From Bacteroidota bacterium (GTDB lineage Bacteria; Bacteroidota; Bacteroidia; Sphingobacteriales; Sphingobacteriaceae), in NCBI GenBank assembly GCA_013288465.1, contig JABDBT010000095.1:1-9202 (forward strand): DNA of 9,202 bases, in the 5' to 3' direction. The position numbers and the translations under genes were made by a program. Positions 1-7,109 of this stretch are shown one piece after another; position 1 is the stretch's first letter; each line of letters starts with the position of its first letter. The notes below the pieces were generated by a model. It made no database searches, was not told where the DNA came from, and was given only the letters and a program-made list of their open reading frames with translations.

Positions 1-830
1 AGCAAGCTATTGAGCATAATATTGAAGTAATAAAATACGGTGTTCAGTTAGGTTCGAAAGCTTTATCTGTTTGGTTGTCCGACGGATCAAACTTTCCCGG
101 CCAATTAAATTTCCGTACCGCATTTCAAAACACTTTAGAAAGCTTGCAGGAAATATATACAGCCCTGCCTGATGATTGGAAAGTATGGGTAGAGTATAAG
201 CCTTATGAGCCTAATTTTTATTCGACCACCATCGGCGATTGGGGACAATCCTACTTGTTAGCTTCCAAATTAGGAGCAAAAGCAAGCACGTTGGTCGATC
301 TGGGTCACCATTTACAGGGAACCAATATCGAACAAATTGTATCTTTATTATTAATGGAAGGCAAACTGGCAGGTTTTCACTTCAACGATTCAAAGTATGG
401 TGATGATGACCTGACCGTAGGCAGCATTAACCCTTACCAGTTATTTTTAATTTTTAACGAACTGGTAGAAGGTATGGATGCCCGGGGCATGAACCATGCA
501 ACCGCAATTGGCTGGATGATCGATGCATCGCACAACGTGAAAGACCCTATTGAAGACCTATTGCAATCTGTACAGGCCATCAAGATAGCTTATGCACAGG
601 CTTTGCTGGTTGATAAAACCGCTTTACAGGCTGCTCAAAGCAATAACGATGTAGCCCAGGCACAGGAAATTTTACAGCAGGCTTACCGTACAGATGTTCG
701 CCCATTAATTGCACAGGCAAGTTTGGCCAATGGCGGCGCTTTAAACCCGGTTGAAGCATACCGCAAGCTTAAAGTAAGGGATAATTTGATAAAAGAACGC
801 GGCTTAAAAACCGTTGCCACCGGGTTATAA
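1..830 (+). CDS. rhaI: L-rhamnose isomerase, C-terminal two-thirds (5' end outside window)
   Basis: Converts L-rhamnose to L-rhamnulose in the cytoplasm, the first step of rhamnose catabolism. The frame is open from base 3 to the stop at 828-830 (275 codons), so the gene begins upstream; the TTG at 75 is an internal Leu codon, not a start. A TIM-barrel xylose-isomerase-like fold is indicated by the metal-site segments in order: VEYKPYEP (Glu codon 192-194), LVDLGHH (Asp 297-299, His 306-308), FHFNDSKYGDDD (His 378-380) and MIDASHN (Asp 522-524). The Glu-Asp-His spacings (35 and 27 residues) match the ligands I recall for the Pseudomonas stutzeri enzyme (Glu219, Asp254, His281), which implies about 155 residues are missing at the N-terminus. 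This is the RhaI type rather than the E. coli RhaA type. The adjacent sugar kinase supports the rhamnose role. These isomerases can be promiscuous on other aldoses, so the physiological substrate is inferred. Confidence 0.9.
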   Translation, partial: QAIEHNIEVIKYGVQLGSKALSVWLSDGSNFPGQLNFRTAFQNTLESLQEIYTALPDDWKVWVEYKPYEPNFYSTTIGDWGQSYLLASKLGAKASTLVDLGHHLQGTNIEQIVSLLLMEGKLAGFHFNDSKYGDDDLTVGSINPYQLFLIFNELVEGMDARGMNHATAIGWMIDASHNVKDPIEDLLQSVQAIKIAYAQALLVDKTALQAAQSNNDVAQAQEILQQAYRTDVRPLIAQASLANGGALNPVEAYRKLKVRDNLIKERGLKTVATGL

Positions 831-1001
831 TAAATTGTTGTAAGCAGCCATTTATGTGAATTTTATTTAATAGAAGGTTATTTTTAATGAATAATATGTC
901 GTAGGGACGCGATACTTTGCGCCCTTAAATACAAATCATTTAATACGTAAGGGGTACAATATTTTGCCTCTCAAAAACAATGAATAAATAAGTACCAATT
1001 A
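831..1001 (+). other. Spacer between rhaI and the sugar kinase
   Basis: These 171 AT-rich bases contain no supportable gene. They hold a small stem-loop (904-924) and, further on, a GTACAATATTTTGCCTCT stretch that loosely echoes it. TATTTTG at 960-966 resembles the Bacteroidota -7 box (TAnnTTTG) but is one base short and has no clear -33 partner, so I do not call a promoter. The mini-frame ATG at 980 stops after three codons. The spacer leaves it open whether rhaI and the downstream kinase-lut operon share one transcript or whether a second promoter lies here. Confidence 0.6.
904..924 (+). repeat. Short stem-loop, possible decayed intergenic repeat
   Basis: GGGACGC pairs with GCGCCC across an 8-base loop (GATACTTT), six base pairs with one bulged A. 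The surrounding string (GTAGGGACGCGATACTTTGC) resembles a palindromic repeat that I recall, from general familiarity only, as scattered in intergenic DNA of Sphingobacteriaceae (GTAGAGACGCAATA-type). It has no T-run after the stem, so it is a poor intrinsic terminator. Its function is unknown. Confidence 0.4.
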
Positions 1002-2387
1002 ATGAGCGCCATACCTGTCATAGCCATATTCGATGTAGGTAAAACCAATAAGAAACTTTTCCTGTTTGATGAAAGTTACCGGATAGTTTATGAACGGTCG
1101 GCAAGGTTTATTGAAACGGTTGACGAGGACGGGGATACCTGCGAAAACCTGGAAAGCCTGCGCCTTTCTGTATTTGACTCGTTAAGCGAAATTTTCAGGT
1201 TAAAAGAGTTTAATATTAAAGCGGTTAACTTTTCGGCTTACGGGGCAAGTTTTGTTTATATTGGTGATGATGGTAAACCTTTAACGCCGTTATATAATTA
1301 TCTTAAAGCCTATCCCGAAGAATTAAGCAATTACCTGTATGATAATTATGGCGGCAAGGAAGATTTCAGCGTAAAAACTGCATCGCCTATTTTAGGCAGT
1401 TTAAATTCGGGACTGCAATTATTCAGGCTAAAAAGGGAAAAACCTGAGATATTTAAACAACTTAAATACGCCTTGCACCTACCTCAATATTTGAGTTTTT
1501 TGGTAAGCGGCGAAGCATGTTCTGACCTTACCAGCATTGGTTGCCATACTGCGTTATGGGATTTTACCACCAATAATTATCACCAATGGGTTAAACAAGA
1601 GGGCATTGACGAAAAGCTGGCGCCTGTTGTAGCGGCAAATAAAACTTTTCCGGCTATTTTCCCCGGCACTAATTATAAGGTTGGTGTAGGTTTGCATGAT
1701 AGTTCGGCCGCGCTTATCCCCTACCTCGTTAATTTTAGCGAGCCTTTCATCTTAATTTCGACAGGTACATGGTGTATCAGCTTGAACCCATTTAATCAAA
1801 CCCCTTTAACTGCCCAGCAGTTACAAAAAGACTGCTTATGTTATCTGCAATACCAGGGTAACCCGGTAAAAGCATCCCGTTTGTTTTCGGGATTTGAACA
1901 TGAGCAACAGGCAAACCGTATTACTGATCATTTTAAAGAAGATGTGATCAAATTCAGGCAAATTGATTATGATCCTGAAGTTGTCAGTTATCTCCAAAAG
2001 AATCATCCGCAAGCCTCAAAAACCGATACCTTTGGCGCCGAATCCATGTTCGCCACAAGGAACCTGGCCGATTTTAAAAACGATACAGAAGCCTATCACC
2101 AGTTGGTACTTGACTTGGTTCACCTGCAGGTAATTTCTACAAAACTGGTATTAAATGACAGCCCGGTAAAACGAATTTTTGTGGACGGCGGGTTTAGTAA
2201 AAACAGCATCTATATGAATTTACTGGCAATGGCTTTCCCCGATATTGAGGTTTTTGCAGCCTCAATGGCACAGGCTACGGCAATGGGGGCCGCGTTAACC
2301 CTGCATAAGGAATGGAACACAAAAGCCATCCCGAATGACATTATTGAATTAAAATATTATTCCTCAAGTCACACTATTGCTATATGA
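1002..2387 (+). CDS. rhaB: FGGY-family sugar kinase, probable L-rhamnulokinase
   Basis: Predicted to phosphorylate L-rhamnulose to L-rhamnulose-1-phosphate with ATP in the cytoplasm. The protein has 461 residues, slightly shorter than E. coli RhaB (about 490). The two actin-like FGGY domains are visible: an N-terminal phosphate loop FDVGKTNKK (about residues 10-18), GLHDSSAA with the likely catalytic base Asp233, the second phosphate loop STGTW (253-257), and the adenosine motif VDGGFSKN (394-401) followed by ASMAQATAMGAAL. Asp233 lies close to the position of the catalytic Asp in E. coli RhaB. The first loop reads GKTN where most FGGY kinases have GTT/GTS, which I take as a subfamily trait. 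The ATG at 1002 gives a full N-terminal strand; no clear ribosome binding site precedes it. The stop overlaps lutA (ATGA). Sequence alone cannot exclude L-fuculose or xylulose as substrate; rhamnulose is inferred from the adjacent rhaI. Confidence 0.8.
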   Translation: MSAIPVIAIFDVGKTNKKLFLFDESYRIVYERSARFIETVDEDGDTCENLESLRLSVFDSLSEIFRLKEFNIKAVNFSAYGASFVYIGDDGKPLTPLYNYLKAYPEELSNYLYDNYGGKEDFSVKTASPILGSLNSGLQLFRLKREKPEIFKQLKYALHLPQYLSFLVSGEACSDLTSIGCHTALWDFTTNNYHQWVKQEGIDEKLAPVVAANKTFPAIFPGTNYKVGVGLHDSSAALIPYLVNFSEPFILISTGTWCISLNPFNQTPLTAQQLQKDCLCYLQYQGNPVKASRLFSGFEHEQQANRITDHFKEDVIKFRQIDYDPEVVSYLQKNHPQASKTDTFGAESMFATRNLADFKNDTEAYHQLVLDLVHLQVISTKLVLNDSPVKRIFVDGGFSKNSIYMNLLAMAFPDIEVFAASMAQATAMGAALTLHKEWNTKAIPNDIIELKYYSSSHTIAI

Positions 2388-3118
2388 CAGTCGGGCTATT
2401 TATACCATGTTACGTTGACCAGTTTTACCCCGGTACTGCCATTGCTACGCTGCAATTGTTAGAGAAATTGGGAGTAGATGTAGTTTACCCTAAAAATCAA
2501 ACCTGCTGCGGCCAGCCTATGGCTAACTCCGGGTTTGAGCATTTAACGGGTGGCTGTAATGAGCTGTTTATCAAAAATTTCGCAGCATTTGATTATGTGG
2601 TAGCACCTTCGGGCAGTTGCGTTTTGCATATCCGCGAACACCTGCATGATGATAAAAATCCGGAATTAGCAGCGAAGTTGAGCCATAAAGTTTATGAGCT
2701 CACTTCCTTTTTAACTGATGTGTTAAAAGTGACCTCGTTACCTGCAAGTTTCCCGCATAAAGTTGGGGTACATCAAAGCTGTCATGGGCAGCGGGGGTTG
2801 CATCTTTCGCAAATGAGCGAATTGGTAGCTGCCGAATTTTCAAAACCCGGCAGCCTTTTAAATATGGTTAAGGATATTGAGATCATCCCGCTTAACCGTG
2901 TGGACGAATGCTGCGGCTTTGGCGGCACTTTTTGCGTAGCCGAAGAAGCGGTATCCGTTAAAATGGGAAAAGACAGGGTGGCCGATCACCTGGAGCATGG
3001 CGCAGAATATATAACCGGGGTTGACATGTCATGCCTGATGCACATGGAAGGCATTTTACACCGGCAGGGAAGTAAAGTTAAGGTACTGCACATTGCAGAA
3101 ATTTTAAATGGCGAATAG
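2384..3118 (+). CDS. lutA: LutA, (Fe-S)-binding subunit of the L-lactate oxidation complex
   Basis: LutA is one of three subunits (LutABC, also LldEFG) that oxidise L-lactate to pyruvate. The protein has 244 residues, the normal family length, and consists of two CCG (cysteine-rich) domains. The first has Cys9, CCGQP (Cys41-Cys42) and GSC (Cys79); the second has HQSC (Cys133), ECCGFGG (Cys176-Cys177) and SCLMH (Cys217). These are the iron-sulfur ligands typical of LutA, GlcF and heterodisulfide reductase HdrB-like proteins. The short length and the lutB and lutC neighbours point to LutA rather than glycolate oxidase GlcF. The start ATG overlaps the kinase stop in an ATGA arrangement, so translation is probably coupled, tying lactate oxidation to sugar-kinase expression. 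Confidence 0.93.
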   Translation: MTVGLFIPCYVDQFYPGTAIATLQLLEKLGVDVVYPKNQTCCGQPMANSGFEHLTGGCNELFIKNFAAFDYVVAPSGSCVLHIREHLHDDKNPELAAKLSHKVYELTSFLTDVLKVTSLPASFPHKVGVHQSCHGQRGLHLSQMSELVAAEFSKPGSLLNMVKDIEIIPLNRVDECCGFGGTFCVAEEAVSVKMGKDRVADHLEHGAEYITGVDMSCLMHMEGILHRQGSKVKVLHIAEILNGE

Positions 3119-3130
3119 GTTTAAAAAGAT

Positions 3131-4510
3131 ATGAATACGGAAACTAAGGATCACGCCGAATTAGCCGACATTTTTAATAAAGATGAAGACCGGGTTGACT
3201 GGCATGATGAAACGCTTTGGTGGATTAGGCAAAAAAGGGATAAATCGGTAAATCAGTTGCCCGAATGGGAAGCGCTGCGGGAGGCGGCATCGCAGATCAA
3301 ACACAACGTACTTTCTGACCTCAATAATTACCTGCAACAATTTGAAGCTAACGCAGAAGCTAATGGTATTAAAATACATTGGGCTGCTGATGCAAAGGAG
3401 CATAACGAAATTGTATTTGGGTTGCTAAAGGCTAAGGGAATTGAGCAAATGGCTAAAAGCAAATCAATGCTTACCGAAGAATGTCATTTAAACGAGTTTT
3501 TAGAGCAAAATGGGATTGATGTTATAGATTCGGACTTAGGCGAGCGTATTGTTCAGTTAGCCAAAGAGCCACCCAGCCATATTGTTTTACCGTGCATCCA
3601 TAAAAAGAAGGAAGAAATTGGTGAACTTTTTCACCAGCATTTAGGCACACCAGCGGGCAATGCCGACCCACAGTTTTTAACCGAAACCGCGAGGCATCAT
3701 TTACGCGAAACATTTTTGACTCGTAAAGCCGCCCTCACCGGCGTAAACTTCGCGGTGGCCGAAACCGGCGAATTTGTAGTTTGTACCAACGAAGGCAATG
3801 CCGATATGGGTGGGCATTTGGCTGATATACATATTGCCAGCATGGGTATCGAGAAGATAATACCCGAAAGGAAACACCTGGGTGTATTTTTAAGATTGCT
3901 CACCCGCAGCGCAACGGGGCAACCCATTACCACTTATTCCAGTCATTTTGCAAAGCCGCGTAACGGGCAAGAAATGCATATCATTATTGTTGATAATGGC
4001 CGTACCATACAATTAGGCCGCGAAGATTTCAGGAACTCATTAAAATGTATCCGTTGCGGGGCGTGCATGAACACCTGCCCGGTTTATCGCCGCAGCGGTG
4101 GGCATAGTTACCACAATGCCATATCGGGCCCTATTGGCTCCATACTGGCACCAAACCTGGATATGGAAAAGTATGCGGACCTGCCCTTTGCATCCACGCT
4201 TTGCGGTTCATGTTCCAATGTTTGCCCGGTAAAAATTGATATTCACCAGCAACTATATAAATGGCGGCAGGTAATTGTACAAAAAGGCTATACAACAGCC
4301 GCCAAGCGGGCATCCATGCAGGTAATGAATATAACCCTATCAAACCCAGCAATTTATCATACAGGCGGAAAAGTAGGCAGGTGGGTTTTAAAACATGCGC
4401 CATTCGCGGTTAATAATAAGTTTAACCCATGGTATAAACAGCGCGATATGCCCGAACCGCCAAAAGATTCATTTGGGGAATGGTACGAAAAAAACAGGAA
4501 GTCGAAATAA
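3131..4510 (+). CDS. lutB: LutB, 4Fe-4S and LUD-domain subunit of the L-lactate oxidation complex
   Basis: LutB is the large ferredoxin-like subunit of LutABC and passes electrons from L-lactate oxidation. The protein has 459 residues, typical for the family. An N-terminal LUD domain (about 60-290) contains the conserved stretches FAVAETGEFVVCTNEGNAD and GIEKIIPE. It is followed by two cysteine clusters for 4Fe-4S centres: CIRCGACMNTCP (Cys306, 309, 312, 316) and CGSCSNVCP (Cys358, 361, 365). The C-terminal tail (about 370-459) corresponds to the LutB C-terminal region. All eight cluster cysteines are present, so it looks functional. It starts 12 bases after lutA with only a weak A-rich leader, and its stop shares one base with the lutC start. 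Confidence 0.95.
   Translation: MNTETKDHAELADIFNKDEDRVDWHDETLWWIRQKRDKSVNQLPEWEALREAASQIKHNVLSDLNNYLQQFEANAEANGIKIHWAADAKEHNEIVFGLLKAKGIEQMAKSKSMLTEECHLNEFLEQNGIDVIDSDLGERIVQLAKEPPSHIVLPCIHKKKEEIGELFHQHLGTPAGNADPQFLTETARHHLRETFLTRKAALTGVNFAVAETGEFVVCTNEGNADMGGHLADIHIASMGIEKIIPERKHLGVFLRLLTRSATGQPITTYSSHFAKPRNGQEMHIIIVDNGRTIQLGREDFRNSLKCIRCGACMNTCPVYRRSGGHSYHNAISGPIGSILAPNLDMEKYADLPFASTLCGSCSNVCPVKIDIHQQLYKWRQVIVQKGYTTAAKRASMQVMNITLSNPAIYHTGGKVGRWVLKHAPFAVNNKFNPWYKQRDMPEPPKDSFGEWYEKNRKSK
4496..4501 (+). promoter_or_regulatory. Ribosome binding site for lutC
   Basis: AGGAAG lies 8 bases before the ATG at 4510, inside the end of lutB. It is the clearest Shine-Dalgarno-like sequence before a gene in this window. 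It favours 4510 over the in-frame ATG at 4480 as the lutC start. Confidence 0.55.
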
Positions 4511-5115
4511 TGAGCAGCAGGGATAAAATATTAGCAGCAGTAGCAGCCAATCAGCCGCAATTAACGGCTTTACCGGATATCAGCTTCTTAAAAGGAGATG
4601 TTAATGGCGTACAGGAAAAGTTTATTGCAACGTTAACCGCCATTGGCGGAAAAGTAATTGAGGTAGATAATTTTAACGAAATTACAGCTTATATAAAAGC
4701 AACTACTACTCTAAGTCAGCGTGTAATAACTACGCTAATTGAGCTTACTAATATGGTAGAATTAATTAATGATAATTCTGTTTTACCGCATACTTTTCAG
4801 GACGTGGAATTAAGTATCATCAATGCGCATTTAGGGGTATCAGAAAATGGTGCGGTCTGGGTAAAAGATGACTTATTAAATCACAGGGTACTGCCCTTTA
4901 TCTGTCAGCATTTGGCTATCATCTTAAACAAACAAAACATTGTACCAACCATGCATGAGGCTTATGAAAACATAGGTTTAGAAAACTATGGATACGGGAC
5001 TTTTATTGCAGGCCCGTCAAAAACTGCGGATATAGAACAATCGTTGGTTTTGGGTGCGCATGGCTCCCGATCAATGACTGTTTTTTTGATGAATACACCT
5101 TCTGCTCATGATTAA
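4510..5115 (+). CDS. lutC: LutC, LUD-domain subunit of the L-lactate oxidation complex
   Basis: LutC is the third subunit of LutABC. I place the start at the ATG at 4510 (201 residues), which gives the usual N-terminus (SSRDKILAAV), overlaps the lutB stop by one base (TAATG) and has AGGAAG upstream. The frame is also open from an ATG at 4480, which would add ten mostly charged residues overlapping lutB. The single LUD domain shows the family features: LGVSENGAVWV in the middle, LPFICQHLAI, then GPSKTADIEQSLVLGAHGSR near the C-terminus. It is shorter than Bacillus LutC (about 240 residues), mainly at the N-terminus. It is the last gene of the tight operon; 92 bases separate it from the pectinase, with no evident strong terminator. 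Confidence 0.93.
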   Translation: MSSRDKILAAVAANQPQLTALPDISFLKGDVNGVQEKFIATLTAIGGKVIEVDNFNEITAYIKATTTLSQRVITTLIELTNMVELINDNSVLPHTFQDVELSIINAHLGVSENGAVWVKDDLLNHRVLPFICQHLAIILNKQNIVPTMHEAYENIGLENYGYGTFIAGPSKTADIEQSLVLGAHGSRSMTVFLMNTPSAHD

Positions 5116-5207
5116 CATTTTCGGGAACGATTGCATGGTTTTAGTTGGCAAAATCCTTTTTAAATACATACAGAGTAATTAACATTGTTAGCACAAATAA
5201 CCCAATT

Positions 5208-6866
5208 ATGATGTATAACCTAAAAACAGCATTTAGTATTGCGGCCTTGCTATCAGTGGCTTGCCTTACCGCAGACGCACAAAACCAGCAATTTTCATGG
5301 CAGCATTTACCACAGGCAACAAGGCCTGTATTTAAAAAAGACACCTTTAATATTTTAAAATATGGTGCCAAAGCCGATGGTATTACTTTAAATACCAAAA
5401 GCATAAACAATGCCATTACCGCTTGCAGCGCCAAAGGCGGCGGTGTTGTATTAATACCACAGGGTACCTGGCTTACCGGCCCCATTGTTTTAAAGAGCAA
5501 CGTTAACCTGCATATTAGCCGCGCGGCCCTTTTGCAATTTACTGACGATAAAAATCAGTACCAATTGGTTGAAGGAAATTTCGAAGGCCATGTGGCTGTA
5601 CGTAATCAATCCCCCGTTTCGGCCACAGATGCTGTAAATATCGGCATCACCGGCGAAGGCCTTATCGACGGACATGGGAGTGTATGGCGCGCTATTGGTA
5701 AAGACAGGCTTACCGAACTTGAATGGAAAAATTTAACTGCTTCGGGCGGCGTGCTTAGCGAAAACGGCAAAACATGGTACCCATCACAAAGCTATGCTAT
5801 TGGGTTAAAAACCCCGGATGTGGGCATATTATCAAAAGGAAAAACAATTAAGGATTATGAATCCATGAAAGATTTTTTCAGGCCGAACCTGGTGGTGCTT
5901 ACTAATTGCAAAAAAGTTTTGTTGCAGGACGTTACCTTTCAAAACTCACCTGCATGGTGCCTGCATACCCTGCTTTGCGAAGACTTGACCTTAAAAAGTG
6001 TTCATGTGCGTAATCCATGGAATGCGCAAAACGGCGACGGTATTGATGTAGAATCATGCAAAAACGTATTAATAGAAGGCAGCACGTTTGACGCGGGCGA
6101 TGATGGGATATGCATTAAATCGGGTCGCGACGAAGAAGGCAGGCGCAGGGGGAAACCTACCGAAAATGTAGTGGTCAAAAACGATGTAGTTTATCGCGCC
6201 CATGGAGGTTTCGTTATCGGCAGTGAAATGAGTGGCGGCGCACGCAATATATTCGTTTCTGACTGTAGCTTCATCGGTACAGATGTTGGCCTGCGTTTTA
6301 AAACCACGCGCGGAAGAGGCGGCGTAGTAGAGAAGATATATATTAAAAACATCAACATGACAAATATTGTAACTGATGCAATTTTGTTTGATATGTACTA
6401 CCAGGGGAAATCGCCGGGCGAAGATGAAGGCGGCAAAGAAGAAGTGCTTTTACCCGTAACCGAAGCAACACCGCAGTTCAGGGATTTTTATGTGAATAAT
6501 ATTGTTTGCCTGGGCGCCGAAAGGGCGCTCGAAGTGAGGGGCCTGCCCGAAATGAGCATTAAAGGCATCCACCTGGAAAACATGGTATTAAAAACCAATA
6601 AAGGCGTAGATATTACCGAAGGTGAAGGCATTAGCCTTAAAAATGTTTACCTGGATTGTAAAGATACCAGCCCCCTCATTAACCTGAATAACAGCAAGCA
6701 AGTAACGCTCGATAATATCACCTACGCAAAGGCCGACCTGTTGTTTAAAGTAAGCGGCAAAAGGGCAACACAAATAAAAGTATCAAATACAGCGGTTGAT
6801 AAGGCTGCTAATAAAATAGAGTTTAAGGCCGGTGCCGATAATAACTCGCTAATAATGGTTAAATAA
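5208..6866 (+). CDS. Secreted GH28 polygalacturonase, exo-acting type
   Basis: Predicted to hydrolyse alpha-1,4 galacturonide bonds in pectin outside the cytoplasm, releasing galacturonate for uxaB/uxaA. From the ATG at 5208 the protein has 552 residues and a signal peptide: Lys6, hydrophobic core AFSIAALLSVACL, cleavage probably after ADA (residue 24). The ATG at 5211 is an equal alternative; the longer TTG frame from 5145 would bury the signal. Next come a YGAKADG pectin-lyase-like segment and a right-handed beta-helix. GH28 catalytic motifs are all found: NGDGID (Asp277), GDDGICIKSG (Asp298, Asp299), AHGG (His332) and RFK (Arg363, Lys365). The GRDEEGRR insertion and IGSEMSGG are typical of exo-polygalacturonases. 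Odd point: the usual Gly before the catalytic-site His is Ala331. Rhamnogalacturonan or unsaturated-oligomer activity is also possible. A lipoprotein is unlikely because Cys19 lacks a good lipobox. Confidence 0.9.
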   Translation: MMYNLKTAFSIAALLSVACLTADAQNQQFSWQHLPQATRPVFKKDTFNILKYGAKADGITLNTKSINNAITACSAKGGGVVLIPQGTWLTGPIVLKSNVNLHISRAALLQFTDDKNQYQLVEGNFEGHVAVRNQSPVSATDAVNIGITGEGLIDGHGSVWRAIGKDRLTELEWKNLTASGGVLSENGKTWYPSQSYAIGLKTPDVGILSKGKTIKDYESMKDFFRPNLVVLTNCKKVLLQDVTFQNSPAWCLHTLLCEDLTLKSVHVRNPWNAQNGDGIDVESCKNVLIEGSTFDAGDDGICIKSGRDEEGRRRGKPTENVVVKNDVVYRAHGGFVIGSEMSGGARNIFVSDCSFIGTDVGLRFKTTRGRGGVVEKIYIKNINMTNIVTDAILFDMYYQGKSPGEDEGGKEEVLLPVTEATPQFRDFYVNNIVCLGAERALEVRGLPEMSIKGIHLENMVLKTNKGVDITEGEGISLKNVYLDCKDTSPLINLNNSKQVTLDNITYAKADLLFKVSGKRATQIKVSNTAVDKAANKIEFKAGADNNSLIMVK

Positions 6867-6933
6867 CGTGTTTAGCGATTGAAAAAATAGAAAATATAGC
6901 AAAAATGAGAAAGAAAAAGGGCGGCTTGTGCGA

Positions 6934-7033
6934 TTCCCCTCTTGAGAGGGGTGTAGGGGTGTGTTATTCCAATCGCTTAAATAACACACCCCTGCCACCA
7001 CTCAGCCAAACGCGCCCCCTCTCAAGAGGGGAA
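6934..7033 (+). repeat. Nested inverted repeat with 18-bp and 13-bp perfect arms
   Basis: TTCCCCTCTTGAGAGGGG (6934-6951) is the exact reverse complement of 7016-7033. Inside it, AGGGGTGTGTTAT (6955-6967) is the exact reverse complement of 6981-6993, leaving a 13-base loop. The arms are asymmetric: 3 bases separate outer and inner arms on the left, 22 bases (6994-7015) on the right. Each outer arm can also fold alone (CCCCTC/GAGGGG with a 4-base loop), so cruciform and double-hairpin forms compete. It has the look of a palindromic repeat dispersed in Sphingobacteriaceae genomes. As RNA it would form a very stable structure between the GH28 gene and uxaB and may end or attenuate transcription, although no T-run follows closely. 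Confidence 0.8.
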
Positions 7034-7094
7034 TTCATATTTGCTTTATTTAAAAATAGTTAATGTTTTAATTTAAAAAAATCCAATCGCTTAA
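6969..7094 (+). repeat. 12-base direct repeat CCAATCGCTTAA (6969-6980 and 7083-7094)
   Basis: CCAATCGCTTAA occurs in the loop of the nested inverted repeat (6969-6980) and again at 7083-7094, directly before uxaB; with flanks it matches 14 of 15 bases. A third, inverted near-copy (TTTAGCGATTG) is at 6871-6881. Three copies within about 225 bases of non-coding DNA could be binding sites for a regulator of the galacturonate genes, or just parts of the repeat element. Confidence 0.5.
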
Positions 7095-7109
7095 CGCGTG
7101 TTAGATAAT

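Larger units (their letters stand above)
6864..7103 (+). repeat. Imperfect outer inverted repeat enclosing a structured spacer
   Basis: TAACGTGTTTAGCGATTG (6864-6881) is largely the reverse complement of CAATCGCTTAACGCGTGTTA (7084-7103): AGCGATTG is exact, and the rest matches with one substitution each at two sites and a 2-base gap. Further in, ATAGCAAAAATGAG on the left echoes the complement of TTCATATTTGCTTT on the right. The roughly 240 bases are thus a degenerate large palindrome centred on the perfect arms at 6934-7033. The left end overlaps the GH28 stop codon and the right end abuts the uxaB start. It may be a miniature repeat element or a pair of operator sites; I see no target-site duplication and no transposase. 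Confidence 0.45.

Noticed and set aside
75..830. Complete 251-residue gene starting at TTG 75
   Set aside because: The frame continues open to the left edge and encodes conserved rhamnose isomerase sequence, so the TTG is internal and the gene is cut by the window.
2384..3118. LutA as glycolate oxidase subunit GlcF or heterodisulfide reductase HdrB
   Set aside because: The length, two CCG domains and the lutB-lutC neighbours fit LutA; no GlcD/GlcE or HdrA/HdrC partners are present.
3161..4403. Several antisense frames of 63-90 codons within lutB
   Set aside because: lutB is strongly conserved on the plus strand with all cluster cysteines; the reverse frames are by-products.
5180..5187. TAACATTG as a Bacteroidota -7 promoter box before the GH28 gene
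   Set aside because: It matches TAnnTTTG with one mismatch, but no TTTG -33 box sits at a suitable distance, so it is too weak to call.
5145..5207. TTG start adding 21 residues to the GH28 protein
   Set aside because: It would place a polar leader in front of a clear signal peptide; the ATG at 5208 or 5211 gives a standard exported protein.
5141..5500. Antisense 119-residue open frame opposite the GH28 start
   Set aside because: It lies opposite a well-supported gene, shows no recognisable domain and no ribosome binding site; it is a frame shadow.
7040..7068. TTTG (7040-7043) and TAATGTTT (7061-7068) as a promoter for uxaB
   Set aside because: The spacing is plausible but the -7 box is a poor match in a very AT-rich stretch where chance matches are likely.
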